Positions 19,992 to 30,958 of a DNA stretch of 64,000 nucleotides are shown one piece after another. A model generated the notes under the pieces. It worked only from the letters and a program-made list of their open reading frames with translations, did not search any database and had not been told where the DNA came from. Where the stretch lies: assembly GCA_022842935.1 (NCBI GenBank), contig JALHOP010000011.1, positions 154,206 through 218,205 of the forward strand, written 5' to 3'. Numbering within the stretch: position 1 is the first letter of the stretch; the number at the start of each line of letters is the position of its first letter. The translations under genes were made by a program, and so were the position numbers. The stretch comes from Myxococcota bacterium (GTDB taxonomy: Bacteria; Myxococcota; XYA12-FULL-58-9; JALHOP01).

Positions 19992-20633
19992 TCATTGGTC
20001 GAAGACGTTAACGATGTCGTCGTTCGATGCGACCCTGCCGGTCTCGATGAGGAACTTCTTCACGATGAGTTGCTGACCGGTGAATGTTTCACCCGGAAAG
20101 CTCTCGTTCGAAAACCCCTCTAAATAGTATTCGGTCTTCATGGGGAGGGTGCTTTCAACGAGCGTCAGGTCCGCTGCGCCCTTTTCCTTGATTTTGTAGA
20201 CCTTGGTTGCCGTCGCGATCAGATCGCCTGCGCCGAGCGACTTGATCGCCTGCTGTTTCTCCCAGTTGCTGCGACTCACGAACGACGTAGGACGGCCCAG
20301 GTTGTCGCGTACCTCCAGATAGAATCCCAGGGGCACCGCGGTAAACACGACTGCTGCGATGATCCCGAACGCCCAGTAGCCCCACGTCGGCGCCTTGTGC
20401 TCGCGTTTGAGCTGCTCAGCGGCTTTTCGCGTTGGTTCGTCCCAGGCCCGCTCCTTGATGGTCTTGCCGGAGTCCGCGCAGACCAAGCTCACAATCTTGC
20501 GCGGAAACAAAAAGACGGACACGCGAACGTCGCGCCTCCAGAGCTGGAGCGCCGCTTGGCCCGATTTACAGCTTGCGGAGTCGACTAGGGTCTTTCGTTC
20601 TTCGACGAGGTACTCTTCGACGGAAAACCACAT
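19992..20633 (-). CDS. Single-pass membrane protein of unknown function
   Basis: A 213-residue protein. ATG at 20633 is chosen; a GTG two codons upstream is also possible. The N-terminal ~75 residues look cytoplasmic and contain two cysteines (SASCKSG, SLVCADSG). One transmembrane helix follows at about 84-105 (YWAFGIIAAVVFTAVPLGFYL). The C-terminal half is a polar, beta-rich domain, presumably on the other side of the membrane. Base composition looks slightly less GC-rich than its neighbours. I recognise no family. Confidence 0.55.
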   Translation of the reverse strand: MWFSVEEYLVEERKTLVDSASCKSGQAALQLWRRDVRVSVFLFPRKIVSLVCADSGKTIKERAWDEPTRKAAEQLKREHKAPTWGYWAFGIIAAVVFTAVPLGFYLEVRDNLGRPTSFVSRSNWEKQQAIKSLGAGDLIATATKVYKIKEKGAADLTLVESTLPMKTEYYLEGFSNESFPGETFTGQQLIVKKFLIETGRVASNDDIVNVFDQ

Positions 20634-20751
20634 GGTCACGTCCTGGTCCGAGAGAGTGAGGCCATATGTGAATGGCGCGGCTCACTTCCCTGTCAACGGA
20701 ACGGCGATGCCCTTCTGGCACAAGGTGCCGCCCGTACGAGACGCTTTGGCG

Positions 20752-21840
20752 TCAGACCACCACGTCACGCCCATCGGCAATGATCACCGCGCGATCGCGT
20801 CCACCGTGTTTGGCGCGATAAAGCGCCTTGTCGGCACGCTGGATCCACGTCGATGCCTGGTCGCCCTCTTCGAGCATGGTGGCGCCAATCGAGACCGTGA
20901 CGTCGATGGGCTCGCCGGTGAGGCTCGCGGTCGCGATGTCACGCACCGCGGCGAGCAAGCGACCGGCAACCTTCGGCAGGTGCGATGCGTCGATGTCGTG
21001 TGCAACGATGACGAGCTCTTCGCCGCCATAGCGTGCAACGAAGTCGCGCTGGCGAGGGAAGGCGCGCACGCAAGCATCGGCCACCTGGCGCAACACGAGG
21101 TCGCCGCTTTGGTGGCCGTGTTTGTCGTTGACCTGCTTGAAGTGATCGATGTCGACGAGCAGCAACGCTGTCGGTTCGGCGACGAGCGACGACAGCTGCG
21201 TGACCCTCACGATATGCCCGTCAAAGGCGCCGCGGTTGTAGAGCTTGGTGAGCCCGTCGGTCTGCGCGGCGTTGCGCGCTTGGTCGAGCTCGGTGCGCAT
21301 GGTCGCGATGTGCGTGCGCAGCGAGGCAAGCTGCTCGTCGGTGCGCGACCGGCGGTCGGCGAGCGATGATGAGATGACCTCGACTGTCGCACGCGCCGCG
21401 ACCTTGAGCTCCTCGACCGAGCCCTTGGCGAGCGCAGCCTTGAGCACGGCGAGCTGAGCCTCCGCTTTAGCGTCTTCGGCACTGCCCGCCGCCAAAGACG
21501 AGCTCACCTGTGAGACGAGATGCCACAAGGCATCACGCAGCGCCGTTCCGACTTTGCCGTGAAACTGCATCTCGTCTTCACGGTATTGAATCGCGAAGCG
21601 ACGCGCGCCGACCACATCGCGGCCAACGAACCGCGCGCTCGTTGGGTGCGGCGCGCCGACCAGCAGGTGCCGGCGCCACGCATCGAAGGTTTGCCGGATC
21701 TGCTCTTGGGTGAGGTCCGGCAGCGCTAGCGCATGGTCGCCTAAGGCACCCAAAATCGCCCCGAGCGCGTCGATGACCGCGTCCGAGGGCGGGGTGCCAG
21801 GCACCTCCTTCACGGGCTGTGCGTGCTTGAACATCGCCAT
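20752..21840 (-). CDS. Diguanylate cyclase (GGDEF domain)
   Basis: Predicted to make the second messenger c-di-GMP from two GTP. The C-terminal ~165 residues are a GGDEF domain with the active-site variant GGEEL at 272-276, the upstream metal/substrate motif [15 protein letters not shown], and a product-inhibition I-site RxxD (RQRD) five residues before the active site. The N-terminal ~190 residues are helical, without membrane segments, and end in a coiled coil leading to [13 protein letters not shown]. The input signal is unknown. ATG at 21840 or 21834 could serve. It is divergent from uvrA, 74 bp apart. Confidence 0.93.
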   Translation of the reverse strand: MAMFKHAQPVKEVPGTPPSDAVIDALGAILGALGDHALALPDLTQEQIRQTFDAWRRHLLVGAPHPTSARFVGRDVVGARRFAIQYREDEMQFHGKVGTALRDALWHLVSQVSSSLAAGSAEDAKAEAQLAVLKAALAKGSVEELKVAARATVEVISSSLADRRSRTDEQLASLRTHIATMRTELDQARNAAQTDGLTKLYNRGAFDGHIVRVTQLSSLVAEPTALLLVDIDHFKQVNDKHGHQSGDLVLRQVADACVRAFPRQRDFVARYGGEELVIVAHDIDASHLPKVAGRLLAAVRDIATASLTGEPIDVTVSIGATMLEEGDQASTWIQRADKALYRAKHGGRDRAVIIADGRDVVV

Positions 21841-21914
21841 CTCGGCTTAGCGGCACATTCGCCCGTGACCCGTAGACCTGAACAGATGTCCCGGTGTAAG
21901 AGCCAAGGCCTCTC

Positions 21915-24767
<2,853 letters not shown>

Positions 24768-24949
24768 TGCTTGGGGGCTCGCGCCGACGATTAATGAGGT
24801 TGCCACCGCTGCGGACGCGACCCGACCGTGGGCCCCATCGTAAGGGATTGAGTCGGCTCGATGTGAGCGAGCGACTTTGGCCCCGGGTGTCATGACGGCG
24901 TATTCCGCTAGGCAACAGCGCCTGTCGAAAGCCCGATAAAGTTGAGGCA

Positions 24950-26011
24950 ATGAGGACGATGCCTCCGACCGTGCGAGGTCTAGACCTCGCGCAGCCACTC
25001 GTTTCGCCAGGTCCCGCGATCGGCGACCACGCGACCACCACGGCCATCCAGCCCACGAGCGACATGGTTCCGGCCATCGTGACGCCCCCGGTCCAGCGAG
25101 CATTGGTAGAAGCGGCATCGAGCCAAGTCGTGGTCGCCAACCGTCCGAGCACAATGGCCGGAGCGCTGCCACAGGTTGGCGTCTCGATGGCTGGACTCAC
25201 GACGATCGCTGCCCTGCTGAGCTTCGGCATGAATGGCCCGGCGCTCGTCGCCGCCGGCGTGACGGCGCTTGTCCAGGGCGTGACCCTACTCGCGCAGCGC
25301 TCCAAGACGACGCGCGACGTCGCGAAGCTGGACGACGACTCCGACGAGGCGAACCCAGACGACGACGTTGACACCATTTGTGCTCGGTTCGAGGCAGCTG
25401 CTCGGGAACCCCACGCGATCGGTACTGAAGGGGCGGAAGTTAGTACGACGACAGCGCCGGAGACCATCGAGCAGTTGCGGAAGCTACGACCGTTCTTCGA
25501 TCAGCAGGTTGTGGAAGCGAGTCGTTGGGACAGCTGGGACGCAGAGGCGAGCTCTCTGCAGCGCTGCTTCTCCTTCCTGGCCGACCGCGTGAAGCCGCTC
25601 GACAGTCGGTTCGCTGCGGTCATCGCGAACTCCATCGCCGAGGCGTGCGCGGCGCCAAAAGACCGCGAGAAAGTCGAAGACATTCTTCGACCTGCGGCTG
25701 CCTACATCAGCAATAGACTCCAAGCGGGACCGGTCGAGGCGAAGAGCGATCTGCACCAGATCGGGGTCATGTTCGATACGAAGATTCGCGAAGCGATGCG
25801 CTGGGATAACTGGAGAGTGGAGGCGAAAGGGCTCCGCCGCGCCTTCTGCTACACCATTCCGCTGGTCGCCCAGCACGACCCGGCGCTCGGCGCCTTCATG
25901 CGAAAGTCGCTCGACGAGGCTGATGCCACGAACCGCTGGCAGGAAAAAGCCGAGGACGTCCTGCGACCCGCCGCTGTCTACGTGAGCGGTGCGCTCAAGG
26001 TCAGCGACTGA
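24950..26011 (+). CDS. Orphan protein with two tandem ~85-residue repeats
   Basis: A 353-residue protein of no family I know. ATG at 24950 or 24959 could start it. Residues 1-75 are Pro/Ala/Thr-rich. A hydrophobic stretch at about 79-107 (VSMAGLTTIAALLSFGMNGP onward) may insert in a membrane. An acidic linker follows (DDDSDEANPDDDVD). The C-terminal half is a tandem duplication: repeat 1 at about 172-260 and repeat 2 at about 264-351, sharing FD, EA, RWD-x-W, EA and the closing EK-x-ED-[IV]-LRPAA-x-Y-[IV]-S pattern. Each repeat is probably a helical bundle. It lies inside the segment between the direct repeats. Confidence 0.65.
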   Translation: MRTMPPTVRGLDLAQPLVSPGPAIGDHATTTAIQPTSDMVPAIVTPPVQRALVEAASSQVVVANRPSTMAGALPQVGVSMAGLTTIAALLSFGMNGPALVAAGVTALVQGVTLLAQRSKTTRDVAKLDDDSDEANPDDDVDTICARFEAAAREPHAIGTEGAEVSTTTAPETIEQLRKLRPFFDQQVVEASRWDSWDAEASSLQRCFSFLADRVKPLDSRFAAVIANSIAEACAAPKDREKVEDILRPAAAYISNRLQAGPVEAKSDLHQIGVMFDTKIREAMRWDNWRVEAKGLRRAFCYTIPLVAQHDPALGAFMRKSLDEADATNRWQEKAEDVLRPAAVYVSGALKVSD

Positions 26012-26068
26012 AATCATCATCCGCGACGATCGCCCGAGTGCTCTCTTGGGGCAGGTCGCGCTTCGCGG

Positions 26069-29000
26069 TCACGGCACGACTTGCACGTGCGTCGAGCTCG
26101 TTCCGCACACGAGCAACATGGCCCAGCCGATCTGCGTTGGGATCATAGTCCCGGCGGCGGGTCCAGGAATGCGGTTGATCGTGTCGGTGGAGAACTCCCT
26201 GCCTTCGCAGCTCGTGACATTGGTCGCCGCGTATTGCACGGGCTGACCGCTCGTTTGGCTCGCCGAAAGAATGAAGGCGGTCGAGGGGCCGTAGTGGGTG
26301 CCGGCGTCAGGGAGGCCGGTATCGAGGACGCCGTCCGAGCGTGTCGTCTTGTCGGTCCAGATGACCGACGCCGCGTTGTCGAGGTCTGCGCTTCCGACGT
26401 CGACACAGGGACTGGGGGGCGAAGCCACGAGGAAGAGATCGCTGCTGGCAATGAGCGGCGCTTCGAAAGGACTCGAGCCGAGGAGTGTGGCCCCGGCGAA
26501 GACCTGAGCCATGCAGGAGCTCGCTATAGCGACCGCTCCGGCGACGTCGGAGGTGGTGTCGGTACCGTCATGGACGACGTTGCCGAAGAGAGCGCTATTG
26601 CCGAAGCTCGCGAGGCCCGGCCCCGCGGTGCCGTTCAAACCTCCGCCAGCTGCCGTCGGAATGGCGCCGTTGGGGGCGCTACCGCCGTTCGGTGAGCCGA
26701 CGCCGGGCGAGCCCGCGCTCGCGGCCGCTACGCCGGTGCGCGCGCTGTTGCCGAGCAGCGAGACGTGGAGGGCGGCGATGTTGCCCGCGTTGGTGAGAGT
26801 CGCAAGATCGGCGGCGCCGCCCCGCGCAAGACCCGCGTCGCCACCCGCGCCGGCATCACCGCCCAAGGCGCTGCTGGGTCCACCGTTGCCGCCGATGCCG
26901 CCAAGTGGCGCGCGGGCCGTGTTCTGCGCGAACTGGACATTCACGATGCGCAACGGGCCAGCGGCCGAGACGTGCAACGCGCCCCCGGCCACGGTCCCAC
27001 CGTGTCCGCCGTTGCCGCCAGCGCCACCCCCGTCTTCGCCGTCACCTCCCGTGCCCCCGGCGCCCGCCCGGAAGTTCTCGTCCGCTCCAACCATGAATCC
27101 GGCGATGTTGCCGCGAAAGACGCTGTCCGAGATGACACCTTGAGCGACCAAGCCTTCGATCGCGAGCGCCCCGCCGAACGCGCTGCCGCTGTCGCCGCCG
27201 TGTCCACCACGAGGGGCCACGCCTCCCCCAGCCGGCAGGGCGAGCCCTACGCCTCCCGCGCCTCCCGCTCCGATCCACGCCACGTTTTCGATGAAGCGGG
27301 TGTTGGTGATGACGAGCTGCTCTACACCGGTGAAGACAGCGCCTCCCCAGGCGTCGCCGCCGCGGCCACCATCGCCGCCCGGTCCGGTGAGAGAAAAACC
27401 TCCCGCGCCTCCCGTGCCGCCGTACGCTTCGTTGAAGAGAAAGGTCGTGGTGTCGATGAAGAGGCTGCCGTTCTGGTTGTAGATCGCCGCCCCCCTCGCC
27501 GTTCCACCGTCGCCGCCAGCCTCGCCAGGGTCGCCATCCAGCCCGGTGCGGCCTTCGACCGAATTCGAAACGAAGACGCTGCGGGCGATCGTCACCGACG
27601 CAAAGTCGAGCATCGCGAGGGCGCCGCCGTTTGCCGTGTCACCGAGGGATGAAACGGTGACGAAGTTGAAGGCGAAGTCGCAATGGTCGATGGTCGCCAA
27701 ACCGCCTTCTACCGCGAGACCTCCGCCGTAGCCCGCCGCCGCGCCGAGTGCCCGGGTGGAGTTGACCAGGAACCCCACGTCGGTCAGCGTAAGCTCACTG
27801 CCAAAAGCGTAGATGCCGCCGCCGGGCTCCGTCGCCTCGGCGTTCTCGATGAGAAAGCCATTGATGTCCGCTATAGCAAACCTAGTCCGCAAGACGCGAT
27901 GCGCGTTCGAGCCGTTCAGGCGGGTCCATTGCGTCGGTGCGCCGCGCTCCGAGAGCACGGATTCGGTGCCGGCAAAGCTCCCGACCACGTGAAAGGCCGG
28001 CGGTGACACCGGCGGAGGCGCAGGTTGCACCAAGGTGAGCTCAGCGGCTGGCGCGAAGACGCCGCGTTTTACCCAGACTGCTTTGCCGGCTGGGCGCGCG
28101 GCGTCGAAGGCCGCTTGCAGGTCGCCCAACGCTTCGACCCAGTTTCCACCGTCACCGGTGCCTCCCGGCGCGACGAAGATGGTGTTGGCGGTGAGCATTA
28201 GGTCGACGGTGGCGCTCGCGATACCGTCGCTCACACTGAACGTCGCAAGGCAGTCGGCCCCGACCGCCGGGCACTCGCCCGCGATGCTTCCTTGGCTCGT
28301 GGTGCCGAGCGTTGCCGGGCAGGAGCCGCCGGCGCGAGTATAGACGAGAGTCTGTCCTGCGTCAGCGTCGCCGCCGTCGAGCTGGAGCGTCGGTAGCGAG
28401 AGGTGAGGCTGGCACGTGATCGTCGATTGCGCTGGTGGGGTGATCGTAGGCGCGTCGTTGCGGCCCGCGACCTGGACCCGAACGGTTGCGATAGCGGACG
28501 CTCCGGTCGCGTTGCCGACCGTGTACTGAAAGGTGTCATCGCGTGTCGCGCCCGGCGCCAGCGCATTGAACTGCGCGGCCGGGGTGTATGTAATGGTCCC
28601 ATCGCTGCCGAGCACGAGGCTTGCACCCTCGGCCGAGAGGGCGTCGACAGCAGTAATCGTGAGCGGCGCCGTCTGGTCGGCATCGGAGTCGTTGGCGAGC
28701 AGGGTGGTGAACGTGGCGGGGTCGTCTTCGTCGGCCGTGACATCGTCGTCGACAGCGAGCAACGGATCATCGACAGCGATGACGGTGATGGGCACGACGA
28801 TGGGTGTGGAGCTCGCGCCGCGCGCGTCAGTGGCGAGGAGCGTCACCGCGTCCGAGCCGTTGTAGTTGGGGGCGGGAGTGTAAGTCACCGTGACGCTGCC
28901 ACCCTCGATCGTCGCAGCGATCTCCCCATGTTCCGCCTGCGCGACCACGGTCAGGGTGACAGCATCGCCCTCGGCGTCGTTGCTGCTGCCGGTGATGTTG

Positions 29001-29167
29001 CCTGATTGATCTTCGCTGGTTTGCAGGGACGGGGAGGAGAGCTGCAGCGTCGGCGCGGTGTTCGTTATGCCGTTGTCTGGCGTGTCGTCGTCGGGGCCGC
29101 CGCCGACCTTGCCCGTGCAGGCCGCGACACAGCCAACCAAGAGCGCGAAACCGATTCTATGCGTCAT
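26069..29167 (-). CDS. Large beta-helix surface lipoprotein with cadherin-like repeats
   Basis: A 1032-residue secreted lipoprotein (signal ending CVAAC). Residues ~35-240 hold tandem Ig/cadherin-like modules of the kind annotated as tandem-95 or Ig-like repeats (SVTVTYTPAPNYNGSDAVTL, GTITYTPAAQFN). From about 335 (IFVAPGGTGDGGNWVEALGD) the protein becomes a right-handed beta-helix of the Pmp/pectate-lyase type, with runs of Gly-Gly-x-Gly and GGALxx turns. There is no barrel or sortase motif; the last 40 residues contain two cysteines. Likely a displayed adhesin or polysaccharide-binding protein, though enzymatic activity is possible. It ends 58 bp from the convergent orphan gene. Confidence 0.8.
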   Translation of the reverse strand: MTHRIGFALLVGCVAACTGKVGGGPDDDTPDNGITNTAPTLQLSSPSLQTSEDQSGNITGSSNDAEGDAVTLTVVAQAEHGEIAATIEGGSVTVTYTPAPNYNGSDAVTLLATDARGASSTPIVVPITVIAVDDPLLAVDDDVTADEDDPATFTTLLANDSDADQTAPLTITAVDALSAEGASLVLGSDGTITYTPAAQFNALAPGATRDDTFQYTVGNATGASAIATVRVQVAGRNDAPTITPPAQSTITCQPHLSLPTLQLDGGDADAGQTLVYTRAGGSCPATLGTTSQGSIAGECPAVGADCLATFSVSDGIASATVDLMLTANTIFVAPGGTGDGGNWVEALGDLQAAFDAARPAGKAVWVKRGVFAPAAELTLVQPAPPPVSPPAFHVVGSFAGTESVLSERGAPTQWTRLNGSNAHRVLRTRFAIADINGFLIENAEATEPGGGIYAFGSELTLTDVGFLVNSTRALGAAAGYGGGLAVEGGLATIDHCDFAFNFVTVSSLGDTANGGALAMLDFASVTIARSVFVSNSVEGRTGLDGDPGEAGGDGGTARGAAIYNQNGSLFIDTTTFLFNEAYGGTGGAGGFSLTGPGGDGGRGGDAWGGAVFTGVEQLVITNTRFIENVAWIGAGGAGGVGLALPAGGGVAPRGGHGGDSGSAFGGALAIEGLVAQGVISDSVFRGNIAGFMVGADENFRAGAGGTGGDGEDGGGAGGNGGHGGTVAGGALHVSAAGPLRIVNVQFAQNTARAPLGGIGGNGGPSSALGGDAGAGGDAGLARGGAADLATLTNAGNIAALHVSLLGNSARTGVAAASAGSPGVGSPNGGSAPNGAIPTAAGGGLNGTAGPGLASFGNSALFGNVVHDGTDTTSDVAGAVAIASSCMAQVFAGATLLGSSPFEAPLIASSDLFLVASPPSPCVDVGSADLDNAASVIWTDKTTRSDGVLDTGLPDAGTHYGPSTAFILSASQTSGQPVQYAATNVTSCEGREFSTDTINRIPGPAAGTMIPTQIGWAMLLVCGTSSTHVQVVP

Positions 29168-29250
29168 TCTATCCAGACTCCGCTAGGCGATGAGGTTGCC
29201 ACACGTTCTCGGTTGCTACGAATTTTCCAAATACGGCGGACGTCGACTAT

Positions 29251-29335
29251 CCGCGATCGCATACAGGGAAATTCCTGAAGCGCGTCCTTACTCCCAGCGC
29301 AGCTTCCGTACGATCTGCGAAGTCGGCAGCCCGCT
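29251..29335 (+). repeat. Direct repeat copy B, at the 3' end of the 29288 gene
   Basis: Second copy of the uvrA 3'-end sequence, 4570 bp from copy A with one mismatch. The uvrA frame (PRSHTGKFLKRVL and on) is open through it and still ends in a stop (TGA at 29335-29337), although no uvrA lies upstream. On the minus strand it supplies the last ~13 codons and stop of the gene at 29288. Confidence 0.95.
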
Positions 29336-29869
29336 GATGGTTGGACCCGGGGTCGGCGCGAGGCACTGCGCGGAAACATTCTTTCCGCCCGAACCCGCGA
29401 TCGCGCGTTCGATGAAAATCGACGTGACGCTGACGTAGGTCGCCGCTGCCTCGGCTGGGACGCCCATGATTGTCACATCGTACGCTTTCGGTCCCACACG
29501 GGCGGTTTGGAGCTTCACGAAGTCGAAGTAGCGGGTCGTCGCGAGGGGCAACGCCTTGACCATGAGATCTGGCGTCGCGAACTTGAGAATCGCGCGGTAG
29601 ATGCCGCTCATGTCGCGCTCATAAATGAAGGTACCGATGCTACGGCACAGCAAGGCGTGAAGCTGGCCGGTGAGCCTCGCGACCGTCTGCGTAATTTCCG
29701 TGACCGGCCGCACGTCGTACCAGATGCTGGCAATGAAGTTTTGGTCGAAGAACGCCCGAGTTTCGGGCTTGAGACACTCCATCGCCCGCTCTAAGCCTAT
29801 TTCCCGCGCTACGTACTCTTTGACGCCACGCCAGGCATTGCCTTTCATATTGAAACCGGCTGTTGCCAT
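29288..29869 (-). CDS. Uncharacterised protein, possibly DUF2378/TIGR02265-like
   Basis: ATG at 29869 gives 193 residues; an upstream TTG at 29890 is less likely. The pattern (REIGLERAMECLKPETRAFF, WYDVRPVTEI, GIYRAILKFATP, a YFDF motif and a C-terminus ending in a basic-aromatic strand RKLRWE) resembles small myxobacterial proteins of the DUF2378 type, but I hold this weakly. No signal peptide or membrane segment is seen. Its 3' end lies in repeat copy B, which also encodes the uvrA tail on the other strand, so this gene was probably once convergent and overlapping with uvrA. Confidence 0.55.
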   Translation of the reverse strand: MATAGFNMKGNAWRGVKEYVAREIGLERAMECLKPETRAFFDQNFIASIWYDVRPVTEITQTVARLTGQLHALLCRSIGTFIYERDMSGIYRAILKFATPDLMVKALPLATTRYFDFVKLQTARVGPKAYDVTIMGVPAEAAATYVSVTSIFIERAIAGSGGKNVSAQCLAPTPGPTISGLPTSQIVRKLRWE

Positions 29870-29974
29870 TAGGTTCCATGATAGTCGCAAGATCCCGATA
29901 CGTCGCGGAAACCTTGGCGAAATCGTTGAGCCCGCCTTAGCTTAAACCTGACTTCGTTGAACGAGGGCGTGACG

Positions 29975-30352
29975 ATGCAGCACAAGCTCAGGGCAGCCGG
30001 GGTCGGTTCTTCCCCGACAGGCACATCAGCCGTCGAACAGGTGATTGCGATCGTCGGTGGTTGGTCCGGCATTCAGGTCGGAGAACACCGCTTTGGCGGA
30101 CTCGGCTTCAAGTATCGGGGCGGCGAGCTCGGCCATTTCCACAACGAAACGATCCTCGACTTGGCGTTCCCCGCCCACATCGCCGATCGCTTGGTGGCCA
30201 AAGGTTGGGCCGATCTCAACCATCTCTTCCCCGTGAGCGGGTGGGTGACGTTTCGCCTCGAAAGCGAGGCCGATGTCGCGCACGCCGTGCGCTTGCTGCG
30301 CGTTGCCTATCGCTACCGGCGTTTGCACGTCGCGAGTTTCAAGGTGCAATGA
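29975..30352 (+). CDS. Luciferase-like domain (DUF5519-type) protein
   Basis: A small 125-residue protein starting at ATG 29975 after GAGGG (a GTG six bases earlier is possible). It shows the pattern of the short luciferase/DUF5519 family: RFGGLGFKYRGGELGHFH, an LDLAFP strand, ADRLVAKGWADLNHLFP and SGWVTFRL, ending in a basic strand. Members are found alone or near redox genes and have no settled function despite the name. It precedes the ferredoxin gene by 49 bp and may be co-transcribed with it. Confidence 0.6.
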   Translation: MQHKLRAAGVGSSPTGTSAVEQVIAIVGGWSGIQVGEHRFGGLGFKYRGGELGHFHNETILDLAFPAHIADRLVAKGWADLNHLFPVSGWVTFRLESEADVAHAVRLLRVAYRYRRLHVASFKVQ

Positions 30353-30401
30353 CCGCAAAAGCGGTTCTCCATTGCGCCTCGAGCTGCTAGAATGACGCTT
30401 C

Positions 30402-30638
30402 ATGCCCAGCGTCGTGCTCGATACGACCGCCTGTATCGGCGACCGAAAGTGCCTGAAGGTTTGCCCGACGAGCGTATTCGGACTGGTCGAGCCAGCAGAG
30501 CCCATGCCCGTCCTGCAACAGCTCAAGATCACGGCGCATGGCGGAAGCCAGGCGTACGTCAAGAACGAGCTCGCGTGCATCGCTTGCATGGAGTGCGTGG
30601 TTGCTTGTCCCCAAGACGCCATCACCGTGACCCCGTAG
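30402..30638 (+). CDS. Dicluster ferredoxin with Asp in place of one cluster cysteine
   Basis: A 78-residue electron carrier. The C-terminal motif is complete (C59, C62, C65, C69-Pro). The N-terminal motif is C11-x2-D14-x2-C17-x3-C21-Pro, with Asp where the second Cys is usual. The same CIGD-x2-C-x3-CP pattern occurs in Pyrococcus furiosus ferredoxin, where Asp14 can ligate the cluster. This protein therefore probably carries one normal 4Fe-4S cluster and one Asp-ligated 4Fe or 3Fe-4S cluster. It converges on the stress-membrane-protein gene. Confidence 0.9.
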   Translation: MPSVVLDTTACIGDRKCLKVCPTSVFGLVEPAEPMPVLQQLKITAHGGSQAYVKNELACIACMECVVACPQDAITVTP

Positions 30639-30641
30639 CGC

Positions 30642-30914
30642 TCAGGTCCGACGGGGCATAACGCCCGACCGGCGGCCAATCGCCACACGGTAGACGAACA
30701 AGAGAATCATCGCGCCGAGGATCGAGGCGATGATGCCGGGACCTTCATCGATGCGATACCAACCCAAACTTCGGCCCAAGAGGCCGGCGATCAGCGCACC
30801 GGCGATGCCAACAAGCGCTGTGATGACGACACCACCCGGGTCACGACCCGGCATGAAGAGCTTTGCGACAGCGCCAACCACGAGGCCGACGATCAGCATC
30901 CAAAGAATTTCCAT
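30642..30914 (-). CDS. GlsB/YeaQ/YmgE-family stress response membrane protein
   Basis: A 90-residue protein with three hydrophobic helices rich in Gly. ATG at 30914 follows a strong GGAGG ribosome site, which settles the start against longer frames. The opening (ILWMLIVGLVVGAVAKLFMP), the central GRDPGG loop and the last helix fit the family of small transglycosylase-associated membrane proteins induced by stress. It lies 44 bp after the debranching-enzyme stop and may be the last gene of that operon. Confidence 0.85.
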   Translation of the reverse strand: MEILWMLIVGLVVGAVAKLFMPGRDPGGVVITALVGIAGALIAGLLGRSLGWYRIDEGPGIIASILGAMILLFVYRVAIGRRSGVMPRRT

Positions 30915-30958
30915 GATATTCCCTCCTGGCCTTGAGGGAAGCACGCAGCGTGCCAGCT

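Larger units (their letters stand above)
24768..29240. other. Candidate inserted segment between direct repeats
   Basis: About 4.5 kb lies between the two copies of the uvrA 3'-end repeat. It contains a plus-strand orphan with an internal domain duplication and a large minus-strand beta-helix lipoprotein. No integrase, transposase or inverted terminal repeat is visible. A 13-bp sequence, atgaggttgccac, also occurs near both ends (24794 and 29194) in the same orientation. The boundaries fit a segment gained by single-crossover-type recombination; the mechanism is inference. Confidence 0.45.

Noticed and set aside
20740-20753. Small hairpin GACGC-TTTG-GCGTC at the diguanylate cyclase stop
   Set aside because: The stem is only 5 bp and overlaps the stop codon, with no T-run.
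26500-27500. Repetitive Gly-codon tracts resembling a repeat array
   Set aside because: Irregular spacing, no constant repeat unit or spacers; they are Gly-rich turns of the beta-helix protein, not CRISPR.
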